A DNA stretch of 64,000 nucleotides from NCBI RefSeq assembly GCF_000615975.1, contig NZ_BAMP01000011.1, forward strand, positions 1 to 64,000, written 5' to 3'. Made by a program: the position numbers and the translations under genes. The notes under the pieces are model-generated. The model saw only the letters and a program-made list of their open reading frames with translations, had not been told where the DNA came from and ran no database searches. Below are positions 38,985 to 50,179 of this stretch, piece by piece (positions within the stretch are counted from its first letter, which is position 1; every line of letters starts with the position of its first letter). This DNA is from Nitratireductor aquibiodomus NL21 = JCM 21793. GTDB taxonomy: Bacteria > Pseudomonadota > Alphaproteobacteria > Rhizobiales > Rhizobiaceae.

Positions 38985-39752
38985 TCAGTTGCTTTGCGTG
39001 CGTGCCTGGTCGATCTTCTCGGCAAGAACGTCCTTGCCCAGCGCGCCGAACACCACTTCATCGCCGATCACATAAGCGGGTGTTCCCGTGACGGCAAGCT
39101 GATTCGCCAGATCGTAGGTCTCGGCAAAGACCTTCTGGATCTCCGGATTCTCCATCTCCTTGCGCAGCGCGGCTTCGTCGATGCCTGTTTCTGTTGCGAT
39201 CTTCATGGCCAGTTCGCCGTCGGCGCGCGTTTCCGCGCCCAGAAGCTTCTGGTGGAAATCGGCGTATTTTTCCGGGGCAATCGCATGAACCGCCATGGAA
39301 ACCACATGCGCTTCACGCGACTGGGCGGAGAGGATCGGAAATTCCTTGAGCACGAAGCGGACATCGTCGTTTTCCTCGACCAGCGCCTGCATGTCCGTCA
39401 TGGCGCGCTTGCAGTATCCGCAATTGTAGTCGAAGAACTCCACGACCGTGATGGCTGCGTCGGGATTGCCCACCACGCCGTCGTAGGGACTGTTGAAGAG
39501 CTGCTCTTGTCTGTCCTTCATGACTGTCTGCTGGGCCAGTTTCTGCTCTTCACGCTGCTTCTTCTCCAGCGCGTCCTGGACCTCGAGCAGGATTTCGGGA
39601 TTGTTGAGCAGGTACTCGCGGACAATCTGCTCCACCTGCGGCTTGCCGAGCGGTGCTGCAGTCTCGGCCTGCGCCGTGGTGCCGAACAATGTGACTGGCG
39701 TGAGCAGGGCGGCCGTCGCCGCAAGCACTCGGATATTTCTGGTGAAGGTCAT
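38985..39752 (-). CDS. DsbA family periplasmic thiol oxidoreductase
   Basis: 255 residues. Signal peptide (residues 1-29), a coiled N-terminal segment typical of ScsC/DsbA-like proteins (residues ~35-75, LEKKQREEQKLAQQTVM), then the thioredoxin fold with the redox motif CGYC (FFDYNCGYCKRAM) and the cis-Pro in VTGTPAYVIGDE. It oxidises or isomerises cysteines of exported proteins. ATG 39752 (MTFTRNIRVLAATAALL) is preferred; an ATG 14 codons upstream would make the signal peptide atypical. Located upstream of aroQ. Confidence 0.9.
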   Translation of the reverse strand: MTFTRNIRVLAATAALLTPVTLFGTTAQAETAAPLGKPQVEQIVREYLLNNPEILLEVQDALEKKQREEQKLAQQTVMKDRQEQLFNSPYDGVVGNPDAAITVVEFFDYNCGYCKRAMTDMQALVEENDDVRFVLKEFPILSAQSREAHVVSMAVHAIAPEKYADFHQKLLGAETRADGELAMKIATETGIDEAALRKEMENPEIQKVFAETYDLANQLAVTGTPAYVIGDEVVFGALGKDVLAEKIDQARTQSN

Positions 39753-39823
39753 GTCATGTTCCGATTCATCTGATTGGTGGGCGGGTGCGCTCATGGGTGT
39801 CGATGGCGCGTCAATGGTTCACG

Positions 39824-41193
39824 CTAACCCGGTTTTCTGTACTGAATGATGTCCTGGGCACGCAGCCAGCCAGGCGTTCCGCGCTTCATCCGCTTTTGTG
39901 CTCTGGTGGCGAAGATTTTTGCATCCTGATAGCGGCCGAGATGAAAATGGCCTTCCGCCGTTGCCAGTTCGGCCGCAGCGATGTCTCCGAGCTGGCCATA
40001 GGCCTGCGCGAGATAACGATAACCATTGGCAAATTCCGGCTCGCGCGAAAGACCTGTCTGCAATTCGGAGGCGGCTTTTTTCACCAGATCCGGCTTGCCG
40101 GTCGCAAGAAGGGCCTGCCCATAGCCCACCTGCAGAAGGCCAGGGGTTCCCGGTGCAAGCGAAAGTGCTCTCGCATAGGCATTGGCCGCTTCTTCCGCAC
40201 GGCTGGCCTTGATGAGAATGTCACCACGCAGCTCCTGCAAATAGGCATTGCGCGGCATTTCCGCGATCAGGGCATCGACCTTTTGAAGTGCGGTGCGCGG
40301 GTTGCCATTGAGATAGGTGGCGATGGCATCGCCGTAGCGCGCCGGAATGCCGCGCGGATTGCCGCGGAACAGGCGCTGAACGGCCTGCCCACCTTCCATA
40401 TAGGCGGCGATCTTGGCCCGCATCATGTCGTGACGAAGCTGTAGCTGCGGGGGATCCTTACGATCGAAGTAGCGGCTCTTGCGGGCGAGCTCTTCCAGAT
40501 TGGCGATGCGCTCGCGCGGCATCGGATGGCTGATCTGGTAGGGATCCACATCGACGCCGGCCAGCGCCATGCCGCCGGCAAGGCGCTCGAAGGTCTTGAG
40601 CATGCCGTTGGCCGACTGGCCCGTTCGATTGAGATAGTCGATCGCCGTGCGGTCTGCTGTTGCTTCTTCGGAGCGCTGGTAGCCGAGCAGCTGCGCCGGG
40701 CCATTTCAGCGCCACCGGCTGCCATGCCCATGCCAGCCGTTGCCAGGCCGCGCGAATCCGAAGCGGCGCCGGCCACACCTGCACCGATGCCGATCAGTGC
40801 GGAGACAATCGCCATTGTCTGTGCGCGCTGCAACTGCTGGCGCAGACGTTCCTGATGACCGCCGGCGATATGACCGGCCTCGTGAGCGAGGACGCCAATG
40901 ACCTCGTTGGGCGTTTCCGCATCCGTCAGTGCGCCGGTGTGAATGAAAATCCGGCGTCCGTCGACAAAGGCGTTGAAGCTGCGATTGTTGACGAGGACGA
41001 TGTCTATGCCAGACCGGGAGAGGCCCGCCGCTTTCAGGATCGGTTGGGCATATTCCGAGATCAGGGCTTCGATCTCCGCATCGCGCACGACGGTCACTCT
41101 GGACTGGGCAAAGGCAGAGGGTGTCGAGGCGACAGTGAGATAGGCCGCAACGAGGAAAAGCGAAATGGTTCGCGTGACTGTCGTGTAAACCAT
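39824..41193 (-). CDS. M48 family metalloprotease with a TPR-like tail, BepA type (one frameshift)
   Basis: About 455 residues when corrected. Signal peptide (1-26), an M48 domain with the zinc motif HEAGH (AHEAGHIAGGHQERL) and a membrane-associated helix (IVSALIGIGAGVAG), followed by a helical TPR-like region to the end. BepA-type proteins assist outer-membrane protein assembly in the periplasm. The frame breaks near 40693: CGCAGCTGCTC should be CGCAGCCTGCTC, restoring RSLLGYQRSEEATADRTAI. ATG 41193 has GAGAG before it. Downstream of the DsbA-like gene's promoter region. Confidence 0.88.
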
Positions 41194-41304
41194 GGTGTTT
41201 CTCTCAAGCATCGCGAAAGTGGTAGACGAGCATGAGGGCGATGGAAAGGCAGAACCGCGTGCGATCATGGAGTTTTGATTACCAGCGTCGCCATGCCGCA
41301 AACA

Positions 41305-41333
41305 AAAGAAGCCGGCGCAGAACGCCGGCTTCT
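41305..41333 (-). terminator. Terminator of rne
   Basis: Stem AGAAGCCGGCG / CGCCGGCTTCT around TTCTG; on the minus strand it is followed by TTTGTTTGC, just after the rne stop region. Confidence 0.75.
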
Positions 41334-41358
41334 CGAGATCAAGTCGTCAGGAGCGCTA

Positions 41359-44129
41359 CTAGAAGAAGCTCTTGCGCTGCCACCAGCCGGTTTTGCGCGG
41401 CCGGTCACTTTCTGCAGGCTCTGACGAGGAAACAACCGGTTCGGCTTCCGCAACAGCGCTCTCCTTGACCGGAGCGTCTTTTTCCTCAGCCTTGGCTTTC
41501 GCCGTGCTGCGATGTGTGGCGGTCCGGCGCTTTTTCGGCGCAGGAGCGGCGGCCTCTTCCGATGCGACTGCCTCAGTGGCATCTTGTCTGGCAGGCCCTT
41601 CCTCTGCGGGTGGCGTCGCGCCATTGGTCGCTTCGGTCTTCTGGCTGTCGTCGGCTGCGGCAGCGGCAGTTTTGCGCGTGCGGCGGCGCGGCTTCTTTGC
41701 CGGCTTCTCGTCTGCCGCCGGTTCCTGTGCCGCGTCGCTTGAACCGTCCTGTTGCGGAGCGTCTTCTACCGCAGCTTCGACCTTGTCCGAAGTGTCGGCA
41801 TTCACTGCCTGAGGCTCTTCATTCCCGCTTTCGGTCTCGGTCTCTGGAGCCTGTGCGTCCTGCGCCTGGTTCTCGCGGCGGTTCTTGCGACCACCCCGTT
41901 TGCCGCGGTGACGCTTCCTGCGCTCGCCTTCACCACCCTCCGCAGCCGCTGCCTCGGCAGGCTCTTCGGAAGAAACAGCGTCTTCACCGGCGCTCGCAGC
42001 AATGGCATCTGCGTCGATGGAGCCTGTTCGGAGCTCTCATTCTGATTCTGATCCGCTGCTGCCTCACCGCCACCGTTGCGGTTGCGGCCGCCGCGCCGCT
42101 TGCGCTTGCGCCGCCGCTTGCGCGGCTCGCCATCCTCACCGTTGGTGGCTTCGTGTGACGGGGCGGCGGTCTCTTCCGGTTCTGCAACGTCGACCGGAGC
42201 CGTGGGGGCGGGCTGTTCCATGCCCGACTTGTCGGCGGGCTGCTGCCTGGTGATCGCAAAGTGCTGCGCACCGACCTCGTCGTCCGCTTCCACGGTGATG
42301 TTTACACCAAAGCGGTTCTCCATCTCGACGAGATTGGCGCGCTTGTGGTTGAGGAGATAGAGAGCCGTGGGGGTGGGGGTCCGCACTGCGATGTTGTTGC
42401 GGGAATCCTTGAGTAGATATTCTTCGATGGAGCGAACCACGAACAGAGCCACGGAGGAATCCGAGCGGATATGCCCGGTGCCGCCGCAATGGGGGCAGGG
42501 CTGCATCGTGCTCTCAAGAACGCTTGCGCGAATGCGCTGGCGGGACATTTCCAGAAGGCCGAAATGCGAGATGCGACCCACCTGGATGCGCGCACGATCG
42601 TTCTTCAGGCATTCCTTGAGGCGCTTTTCCACCGCGCGGTTGTTGCGGTTTTCCTCCATGTCGATGAAATCGATGACGATCAGACCTGCAAGGTCGCGCA
42701 GGCGCAACTGGCGCGCGACCTCTTCTGCCGCTTCCAGATTGGTCTGGAGCGCGGTGTCTTCGATGGAGTGTTCCTTCGTGGAGCGGCCGGAGTTGACGTC
42801 GATTGCAACCAGCGCCTCGGTCTGGTTGATGATGATGTAGCCACCGGATTTCAGCGTTACCTGTGGCTGCAGCATCCGGTCCAGCTGTGCTTCGATACCG
42901 TTGCCGGCAAAGATGGGTGTAACCTCGCGATAGGGCTGCACGACCTTTGCGTGGCTCGGCATGAGCATGCGCATGAAGTCCTTGGCTTCGCGATAGCCTT
43001 CCTCGCCTGCCACAAGGACTTCGCCGATATCCTTGTTGTAGAGGTCGCGCACGGATCGCTTGATCAGGCTGCCTTCCTCGTAAACGAGGGCAGGCGCGGT
43101 CGATTCAAGCGTGAGGGAGCGCACTTTCTCCCACAGACGCATCAGATAATCGTAATCGCGCTTGACCTCCGCCTTGGTGCGATTTGCACCCGCGGTGCGC
43201 AGGATGACCCCCATGCCCTGCGGTACATCAAGCTGCTTCACGACATCCTTGAGGCGCTTGCGGTCCTGGACGTTCGTGATCTTGCGTGAAATGCCGCCGC
43301 CGCGTGCCGTGTTCGGCATCAGGACCGAATAGCGTCCGGCGAGCGACAGATAGGTGGTAAGTGCTGCGCCCTTGTTGCCGCGCTCTTCCTTTACGACCTG
43401 AACCAGAAGTATCTGGCGGCGCTTGATGACTTCCTGGATCTTGTAGTTCTTGCGGGCGGCACGGCGCGGGGGCTGAGCCTCCTCCAGCGCGTCATCGGCC
43501 CCAACGGTATCGACATTGTCGTCCTCGTCGTCGCCATTGCCGTCATCTCCATTGCTGTCGTCTCTGGAACGGCTGCGACGGGAGCGCTTTCCACGCGGTT
43601 CTTCTGAAACCACATCGCCGGCTGCATCCGCAGCCATCGCCGCGGACTTTTCCTCGCCATCGGTTTCGGAAGCCTCATCGTCATCGGATGGCTCTTCGGA
43701 GAGGGTTTCGCCATTCTCCTCGTCAGCAGCGACATCGTCCTGTTTCGCCGACTTCTTCCGGGTGCTGGCACGGCGGCGCTTGCGCCCGCCCTTCTGGGTC
43801 TGGCGCTGCTCGCCTTCTTCCTCGTCTTCGTCCGCCTTGGCTTCCGCCGCCTCGGCCTCGATGAGTGCCTGACGGTCGGCTACCGGGATCTGGTAGTAGT
43901 CAGGATGGATCTCGCTGAATGCGAGAAAGCCATGCCTGTTCCCACCATATTCGACGAAAGCGGCCTGAAGTGAAGGTTCAACGCGCGTTACACGCGCCAG
44001 ATAGATGTTTCCGCGAAGCTGCTTCTTATCCTGAGATTCGAAATCGAATTCTTCGATGCGATTACCGCGAAGGACGACGACCCTTGTTTCCTCCGGATGG
44101 GAGGCGTCTATTAGCATTTTGTTCGGCAT
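41359..44129 (-). CDS. rne: Ribonuclease E (one frameshift)
   Basis: About 922 residues when corrected. Endoribonuclease and scaffold of the degradosome. S1 domain near the N-terminus (GNIYLARVTRVEPSLQAAFVEYGGNRHGFLAF), an acidic, Ser/Arg-rich insert (~110-200), the catalytic region with VAIDVNSGRST and IVIDFIDM, the zinc-link CPHCGGTG, then a disordered C-terminal half rich in RKRRRKRK-type motifs. The frame breaks near 42020: after SEQAP the original frame would read DADAIAASAGEDAVSS.., ending WWQRKSFF at 41359. ATG 44129 (MPNKMLIDASHPEE) is the family start. No C-terminal partner motif can be named. Confidence 0.94.
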
Positions 44130-44775
44130 AAATTCTTGTCTCCCCGGCAGAACGATTGTCGGGCTGGACTCCACGCGTGTCGCCGCAAGCCAGTGTGACA
44201 ATCTGTGCCGGATAATCTGAGGTTCGTCGGCGTTGAAGGCCGCGCGAAATTGGGCCGGAACACCGATTTCGCGGTGCATTTTAATCCGGATCTATTTCCA
44301 ATCGCGCCTGAAGCCATTCCATCGCCCGGCAGAACCGTTTCAACCAAGGCCCGGTTTTACGGGCCAGCTTTTGCTCATAGCGAGCCGGCGCGGACGTTTC
44401 TTAAGGTCCGGCCGTTTCCAATGTCAGAGCCCTCATGTCTGGAGAACGCCCTGAAAAATTCCTTCTGAATCACCGCACGTTCCGGTTTGCGGCAGCGGAA
44501 AAGGTTCGCCCCGTTGCTCATCGCCGTCTGTCAGCAGAGACTCAACCAGGCACGCGTATCGCGATGATTCATAGATGCTTTTATGATTTGACAGTTGTAT
44601 TGGCAACCCTGATTTCCATTGACGGGTTGCGTGGCAGGTCGATGCGGAACCCGGCGCGTATTTGCTCAATCGATCTGGAAAGCGCATATAAAATGCCGGT
44701 TTCCCGGCGATTCGAGAGCAAAATTGCCATCTTTGTTCGTAGGGAATCGATGTTGATTCGATAAAAATTCGCACA
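44130..44775. other. Long divergent region between rne and amiC
   Basis: About 650 bases without a gene. It contains the hairpin GGCCCG GTTTTA CGGGCC (44348-44365) and a TTGACA at about 44588 that could be part of a promoter. Ribonuclease E genes often have long, autoregulated 5' leaders; this space would allow one, but no conserved leader can be recognised by eye. Confidence 0.4.
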
Positions 44776-45984
44776 ATGCATCGCAGAGAGACGGTTTTGC
44801 ACAGACCAGCACTTTTGTTTTCGGTTGTTCTTGCGGCGATCTTTCTTGTCTTCACCAACGCTTATGGTGCTGATTCCGCGCTGAAGGCACATGATTACAA
44901 GATGGCGGGTGATGCGCAGTACACACGCATCGTCGTCCATTTCGACCGCAAACCCGACTTTCGATGGTTTCTTCTGCGCGATCCCAGCCGGCTGGTGATC
45001 GATCTCCCGCCGACGGACTTTTCTTTCGACCCGCTTGAGCTGCGCCCGCGCGGGCTCGTGGCCGCGGTTCAGTACGGTGCTGTCGATGCGCAGCGAGCCC
45101 GGCTCGTCTTCAGGGCGGTCGGGCCGTTCTCCGTGGAAAAGGCCGAAGTGAAGGAGAACGAGACTTCGGACGGGTTTCGCCTGATCATTGAACTGCGGGC
45201 AAGCTCGACCGAGGCGTTCGATGCGGCATTGCGTGCGAGCATGCTGAAACCGGAGACGGAAGCCCGGTTGGAGGCCCCGTCCCGGGCGCAGGATCGTTTC
45301 ACCGTCGCGCTCGACCCGGGGCATGGTGGCGCTGATGGTGGTGCGCGTGGCGTTAACGGCACGGTCGAAAAGCAGATCACGCTTCTGTTTTCACTGGAAC
45401 TCGCCAAGAAACTCGAGGAAACCGGGCTTTACCGGGTCGTTCTAACGCGGGAAGATGATCGGTTTCTGCGGCTCGACGAGCGGGTGCGGATCGCCCGGGA
45501 AAAAGGCGCGGACCTGTTCGTCTCCGTGCACGCTGACGCAATCGCAGTTCGCAGTGTGCGCGGGGCGACCGTTTATACGGTGTCCGACAAGGCTTCGGAC
45601 GCCGAGGCTGCTGCCACGGCTGCACGCGAAAACCTCTCCGACGAGATCGCAGGCAAGGTGCCTGAAGAAGAGCAGGATGAAGTCGAAGACATTCTGGTCG
45701 ACCTCATACGGCGCGAGACGCATGCGTTTTCCATACGCTTTGCGCGCACGCTGATCGGCAAACTGTCGGATACGGTTCAACTGGTGAAGAACCCGCACCG
45801 GTACGCGGGATTCCGTGTCCTGCGGGCGCCCGACATCCCTTCGGTTCTTCTGGAGCTTGGCTATCTTTCGAACCCGAAGGACGAGGCCCAGCTTCGGGAC
45901 CCGGCATGGCGCGCAGCCACGATGGATGCGATCATCGAGGCGGTGGGCTATTTCGCGAAGGCCAATGGCGGGGCTCGCGGATGA
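44776..45984 (+). CDS. amiC: N-acetylmuramoyl-L-alanine amidase
   Basis: 402 residues. Signal peptide (1-30), an AMIN domain (~35-145, binds peptidoglycan or the septum) and an Amidase_3 domain (~170-395). Zinc ligands visible: His in LDPGHGG, Glu in GTVEKQI and His in SVHADAI. A catalytic Glu follows in PSVLLELGYLSN. It cleaves septal peptidoglycan during cell separation. 325 bases separate it from mrcA, also a cell-wall gene; the pair may be expressed together. Confidence 0.93.
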   Translation: MHRRETVLHRPALLFSVVLAAIFLVFTNAYGADSALKAHDYKMAGDAQYTRIVVHFDRKPDFRWFLLRDPSRLVIDLPPTDFSFDPLELRPRGLVAAVQYGAVDAQRARLVFRAVGPFSVEKAEVKENETSDGFRLIIELRASSTEAFDAALRASMLKPETEARLEAPSRAQDRFTVALDPGHGGADGGARGVNGTVEKQITLLFSLELAKKLEETGLYRVVLTREDDRFLRLDERVRIAREKGADLFVSVHADAIAVRSVRGATVYTVSDKASDAEAAATAARENLSDEIAGKVPEEEQDEVEDILVDLIRRETHAFSIRFARTLIGKLSDTVQLVKNPHRYAGFRVLRAPDIPSVLLELGYLSNPKDEAQLRDPAWRAATMDAIIEAVGYFAKANGGARG

Positions 45985-46309
45985 TGCAAAGACGTTGCAA
46001 GTCTGCAACGCTGGCATGGATTAATGCGGCTGGAGGTGTTGGCATGTCTGCCGCCGTATTTTGCCCACAAGGCTGAGGCAGTAAGGGAAAACGCAGGATT
46101 TTCCAGAAGCTCCGGGTGTTCCGGGCGGAAGATCGTGACAAAAAGTGGTACTATAGAATCGCTAACAACGAAGATGGGCGGACTGCGTTGCTGTGACGAG
46201 GCACCATGCGTCATTCCTCTTTGTGATGCGGACAGAACTTGAAAGGCGGCCCCGGCGATCCCTGACTTTGACAGGGCAAGGCTATGTCGGGGTGTAAATT
46301 GGAGCGGGC
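45985..46309. other. Gap between amiC and mrcA
   Basis: 325 bases. A perfect hairpin CGTTGCA AGTC TGCAACG lies at 45993-46010 just after amiC, and a TTGACA at 46268 together with CTATAG at 46151 are weak promoter-like words. No gene I can support. Confidence 0.4.
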
Positions 46310-48765
46310 ATGGTACGTCTCATCGGGTATTTCTTTGGCGTGGGCATCGTGCTGGCGCTGCTGGTGGCAGCGGGCATTGCACTTTATGTCGGCGATCTGA
46401 CTAAAGATCTTCCCGACTATGAGGTTCTGGCAAAGTATGAGCCGCCGGTGACCACCCGTGTTCACGCCGCCGACGGTGCACTGATGGCGGAGTTTGCGCG
46501 CGAGCGCCGGCTTTATCTGCCTATTCAGGCAGTGCCTGACCGTGTCAAGGCGGCCTTCCTTTCGGCTGAAGACAAGAACTTCTACAATCACCCGGGCGTT
46601 GACGTGACCGGTCTTGCACGAGCCGTGGTCACCAATATCCAGAATCTTGGTTCCGGCCGCCGCCCGGTGGGCGCATCAACCATCACGCAGCAGGTCGCCA
46701 AGAACTTCCTTCTGACGTCGGACCAGACGATGCAGCGCAAGATCAAGGAGATGGTGCTCTCCTTCCGCATCGAGCAGGCCTACTCCAAGGATCGCATTCT
46801 CGAACTCTATCTCAATGAGATCTTTTTCGGTCTTGGCTCCTATGGCATCGCGGGTGCTGCGCTGACCTATTTCGACAAGTCGGTCAATGAACTGTCGCTT
46901 GCCGAAGCGGCCTATCTTGCCGCGTTGCCCAAAGGCCCGTCGAATTATCATCCATTCCGGTACACGGAGCGCGCCATAGAACGCCGCAACTGGGTGATCG
47001 ACCAGATGGTCGCCAATGGTTACGCAACGGCAGAAGAGGGCGAGAAGGCCAAGGCGACCGGGCTTAATGTGTCTCCGCGTCGCCGTGGAACCTATCTCTT
47101 TGCCGGCGAGTATTTCACCGAAGAGGTCCGCCGCGACATCATCTCCCGCTATGGAGAGGACGCGCTTTACGAAGGCGGGCTTTCCGTTCGCACGACGCTC
47201 GACCCGCAATTGCAGCTTTATGCCCGCAAGGCGCTGCAGAATGGTCTGCTTCGTTACGATACGCTGCGCGGCTATCGCGGACCGGTCACGCAGATCGACA
47301 TTTCTGGAGACTGGGGTGTTCCGCTCGGCGAAGTCGATGCCCTCAGCGACGTGCCGGAATGGCAACTTGCCGTCGTTCTGGGGACTGAAGACGACAAGAT
47401 TTCCATCGGCATCAAACCGGAACGTGTTGTCTCCGGTGCGCTTTCGGAAGAACGCGAGACAGGAACCATTGCGCTCGACGACATGAAATGGGCCATGCGC
47501 CATGTGGTCGATGGCAAGCGGGTCAAGGCGAACAGGCAGTCGGACGTCCTGAAGCCAGGTGACGTGATTTTCGTCGAGAAGAAACCGGATACGGAGCGGG
47601 CGTGGGAGTTGCGTCAGGTTCCCGAGATCGAGGGCGCTCTGGTGGCCATGGACCGCATACGGGACGCGTCCTGGCGATGGTTGGCGGTTTCTCCTATGCC
47701 GATTCCCAGTTCAACCGCGCAACGCAGGCCTATCGCCAGCCCGGTTCGGCCTTCAAGCCCATCGTTTATGCTGCTGCGCTCGACAATGGCTACACGCCGG
47801 CGTCGGTTGTGCTTGATGCGCCGATCTCTATTCAGGTCGGCAACGATGTGTGGGAACCGAAGAATTACGGCGGCAAGTCGGCTGGTCCCTCGACACTGCG
47901 TGCGGGCATTGAGCGCTCACGCAACCTGATGACGGTTCGCCTGGCCAAGGACATGGGCATGCAGCTCGTGGCTGACTATGCGGAGCATTTTGGCCTCTAT
48001 GACAAAATGCTTCCCGTGTTGGCCATGTCGCTGGGTTCCGGCGAGACGACGGTCATGCGCATGGTTTCAGCCTATGCAGTGATGGCGAATGGCGGAAAAC
48101 AGATCGTGCCTTCCCTGGTCGACCGCATTCAGGATCGCTACGGCAAGACTGTCTACAAGCATGACCGCCGCGAGTGCGTCGGCTGCGTTGCGAGCGAGTG
48201 GACGGGGCAGGATGAACCGGAGATCATCAACGATCGTGATCAGGTTCTCGATCCCATGACCGCTTATCAGATCACCTCGATGATGCAGGGCGTGGTGTCG
48301 CGCGGCACCGCCGTCACCGTTTCAGAGCTGGGCCGCCCGATTGCCGGCAAGACCGGCACGACGAACGACGAAAAGGATGCATGGTTCGTCGGTTATACAC
48401 CCGACCTCGTGGTCGGAGTGTTCATGGGCTACGATACACCGCGTCCGATGGGGCGTGGCTCCACGGGTGGTGGCCTGGCCGCTCCGATCTTCAAGGAATT
48501 CATGGCGAACGCCCTGAAGGATATGCGCCCTGTGGATTTTCAGGTGCCTGAAGGCATGAATATCATTCCCATCGATCGCAAGACGGGGATGCGCGCCCAG
48601 GCAGGACAGCCGGGCGTCATCATGGAAGCCTTCAAGCCGGGCACGGGGCCGGCCGACAGCTACTGGGTCATCGGCATGGAGGACCTGGAAGGCGCGGGCG
48701 GTCCCCGGGTGATTTCTCCCCAGGCCAACCGTGCGGTCAATTCGGGCGCCGGCGGCCTCTACTGA
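46310..48765 (+). CDS. mrcA: Penicillin-binding protein 1A (one frameshift)
   Basis: About 818 residues when corrected. Bifunctional murein synthase. N-terminal membrane helix (~7-30), glycosyltransferase domain with the catalytic Glu in AEDKNFYNHPGVD and QQVAKNFLLT, an OB-like insert, then the transpeptidase with SxxK (Ser in PGSAFKP), the SRN motif (RSRNLMT) and KTGTT. The frame breaks at 47653-47654: GACCGCATACG should read GACCCGCATACG, giving AMDPHTGRVLAMVGGF. One C lost from CCC. Read as a sequence error in an important gene. Upstream amiC acts on the same substrate. Confidence 0.95.
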
Positions 48766-48883
48766 CAATGTCGACCGATTATCGGCGTGTCCGCTTTACA
48801 CAGGCGGGCACGCTCCATATGGTCCGACGCGATTCAGGATTTCGTTCCTGAAAAATCCAACAAAACCGAGGTGTGGATCTGCA

Positions 48884-50015
48884 ATGCGTGCGGAAACCGA
48901 AAATCTTGTCGACGAAATCAAGCAGGCCATAAGCCTGCTGAGGAGGCATCTTTGACTGGGATGAAGCGGTAAAGAGGCTCGAATATCTGAATTCCCGCGC
49001 CGAGGAGGCTGATCTGTGGAACGATCCGCAGGAGGCCCAGAAGCTGATGCGCGAGCGCCAGATGCTCGAAGAGAACATCACCGGTGTCCGCAACCTGTCA
49101 CAGGCGCTTGAGGACAATGTCGGGCTCATCGAACTTGGAGAGGAAGAGGGTGACACCTCGGTTGTCTCGGAGGCCGAAGCCGCGCTGAAGGGGCTCAACG
49201 ACGAGATCGCGGCCCGTCAGGTCGAAATGCTTCTTTCCGGTGAGGCTGACGGCAACGACACCTATCTTGAAATTCACGCCGGCGCTGGCGGTACCGAGAG
49301 CCAGGACTGGGCGCAAATGCTTCTGCGCATGTACACGCGCTGGGCCGAACGCCGCGGCATGAAGGTTGATGTGATGGAAGTCCATGACGGCGAAGAGGCG
49401 GGCATCAAGTCTGCCACGCTGCTGATCAAGGGGCGCAATGCCTATGGCTGGCTTAAAACGGAATCGGGCGTGCATCGCCTCGTGCGTATTTCGCCATATG
49501 ACAGCAATGCGCGGCGGCACACCTCCTTTGCCAGTGCGTGGATTTACCCGGTCATCGACGACACCATCGATATCGACATTCCCGATTCCGAGGTTCGCAT
49601 CGATACCTATCGCGCGTCGGGCGCGGGCGGTCAGCACGTCAACACGACCGACTCTGCAGTCCGCATCACGCACATTCCAAGCGGTATCGTCGTTCAGTGT
49701 CAGAAAGAACGCTCACAGCACAAGAACCGGGCGACCGCCTGGGACATGCTGCGGGCGCGTCTTTATGAGGAAGAACTGAAGAAGCGCGAAGACGCGGCAA
49801 ACGCGACCGAAGCATCCAAGACCGACATCGGCTGGGGGCACCAGATCCGTTCCTATGTTCTGCAGCCCTATCAGTTGGTGAAGGATCTGCGCACAGGCGT
49901 GGAAAGCACCAGCCCTCAGGATGTTCTGGACGGCAAACTCGACGCGTTCATGGAAGCCGCTCTGTCGCAGCGTGTGCATGGCAGCGATGGTGCGGAGGTT
50001 GAGGACCTGGCGTAG
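48884..50015 (+). CDS. prfB: Peptide chain release factor 2 with programmed +1 frameshift
   Basis: About 376 residues after the shift. Recognises UGA and UAA stop codons. A short zero frame (23 codons, [23 protein letters not shown]) ends at TGA 48953, where ribosomes slip +1 at CTTTGAC to continue as [13 protein letters not shown]. Downstream the GGQ peptidyl-release motif (GAGGQHVN), the SPF codon-recognition region and conserved ARLYEEEL are present. The slip lets the protein control its own level: low RF2 pauses at TGA and favours the shift. ATG 48884 is about 120 bases after mrcA, possibly co-transcribed. The final TAG stop lies at the start of a RIME-like repeat. Confidence 0.97.
48941..48956 (+). 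promoter_or_regulatory. prfB: prfB +1 frameshift site
   Basis: AGGAGG (48941-48946), three bases (CAT), then CTT TGA C (48950-48956). The same arrangement as in Escherichia coli: an internal Shine-Dalgarno sequence that stimulates slippage at CTT into the +1 frame when TGA decoding is slow. Confidence 0.95.
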
Positions 50016-50118
50016 ATCGCCGTGCGTCCATCCGGACGCACAAAGGACGATCTAAAATATTAATGGAGCATCGGAATACCCCGAAAACCGGGTTCCGCTT
50101 TTCGGTCCGATGCTCTAG
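50014..50118 (+). repeat. RIME-like palindromic repeat, copy 3
   Basis: AGATCGCCGTGCGTCCATCC..to..TTTTCGGTCCGATGCTCTAG. First hairpin GTGCGTCC ATCC GGACGCAC is perfect; second pairs AGCATCGG with CCGATGCT. The element starts at the prfB TAG stop. Confidence 0.85.
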
Positions 50119-50179
50119 CCGGTCTGTCGGCGAAACAGGACAATACGGGCGGACGCATGGCGTTCGCCCGTTTTCACGT

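Noticed and set aside
48781-48883. A leader peptide ahead of prfB
   Set aside because: The frame is short, has no good ribosome site and no clear peptide signal; it looks like the mrcA-prfB spacer.
48731-48955. A separate small gene ending at the TGA of 48953
   Set aside because: It is the zero frame of prfB upstream of the frameshift site plus unrelated codons.
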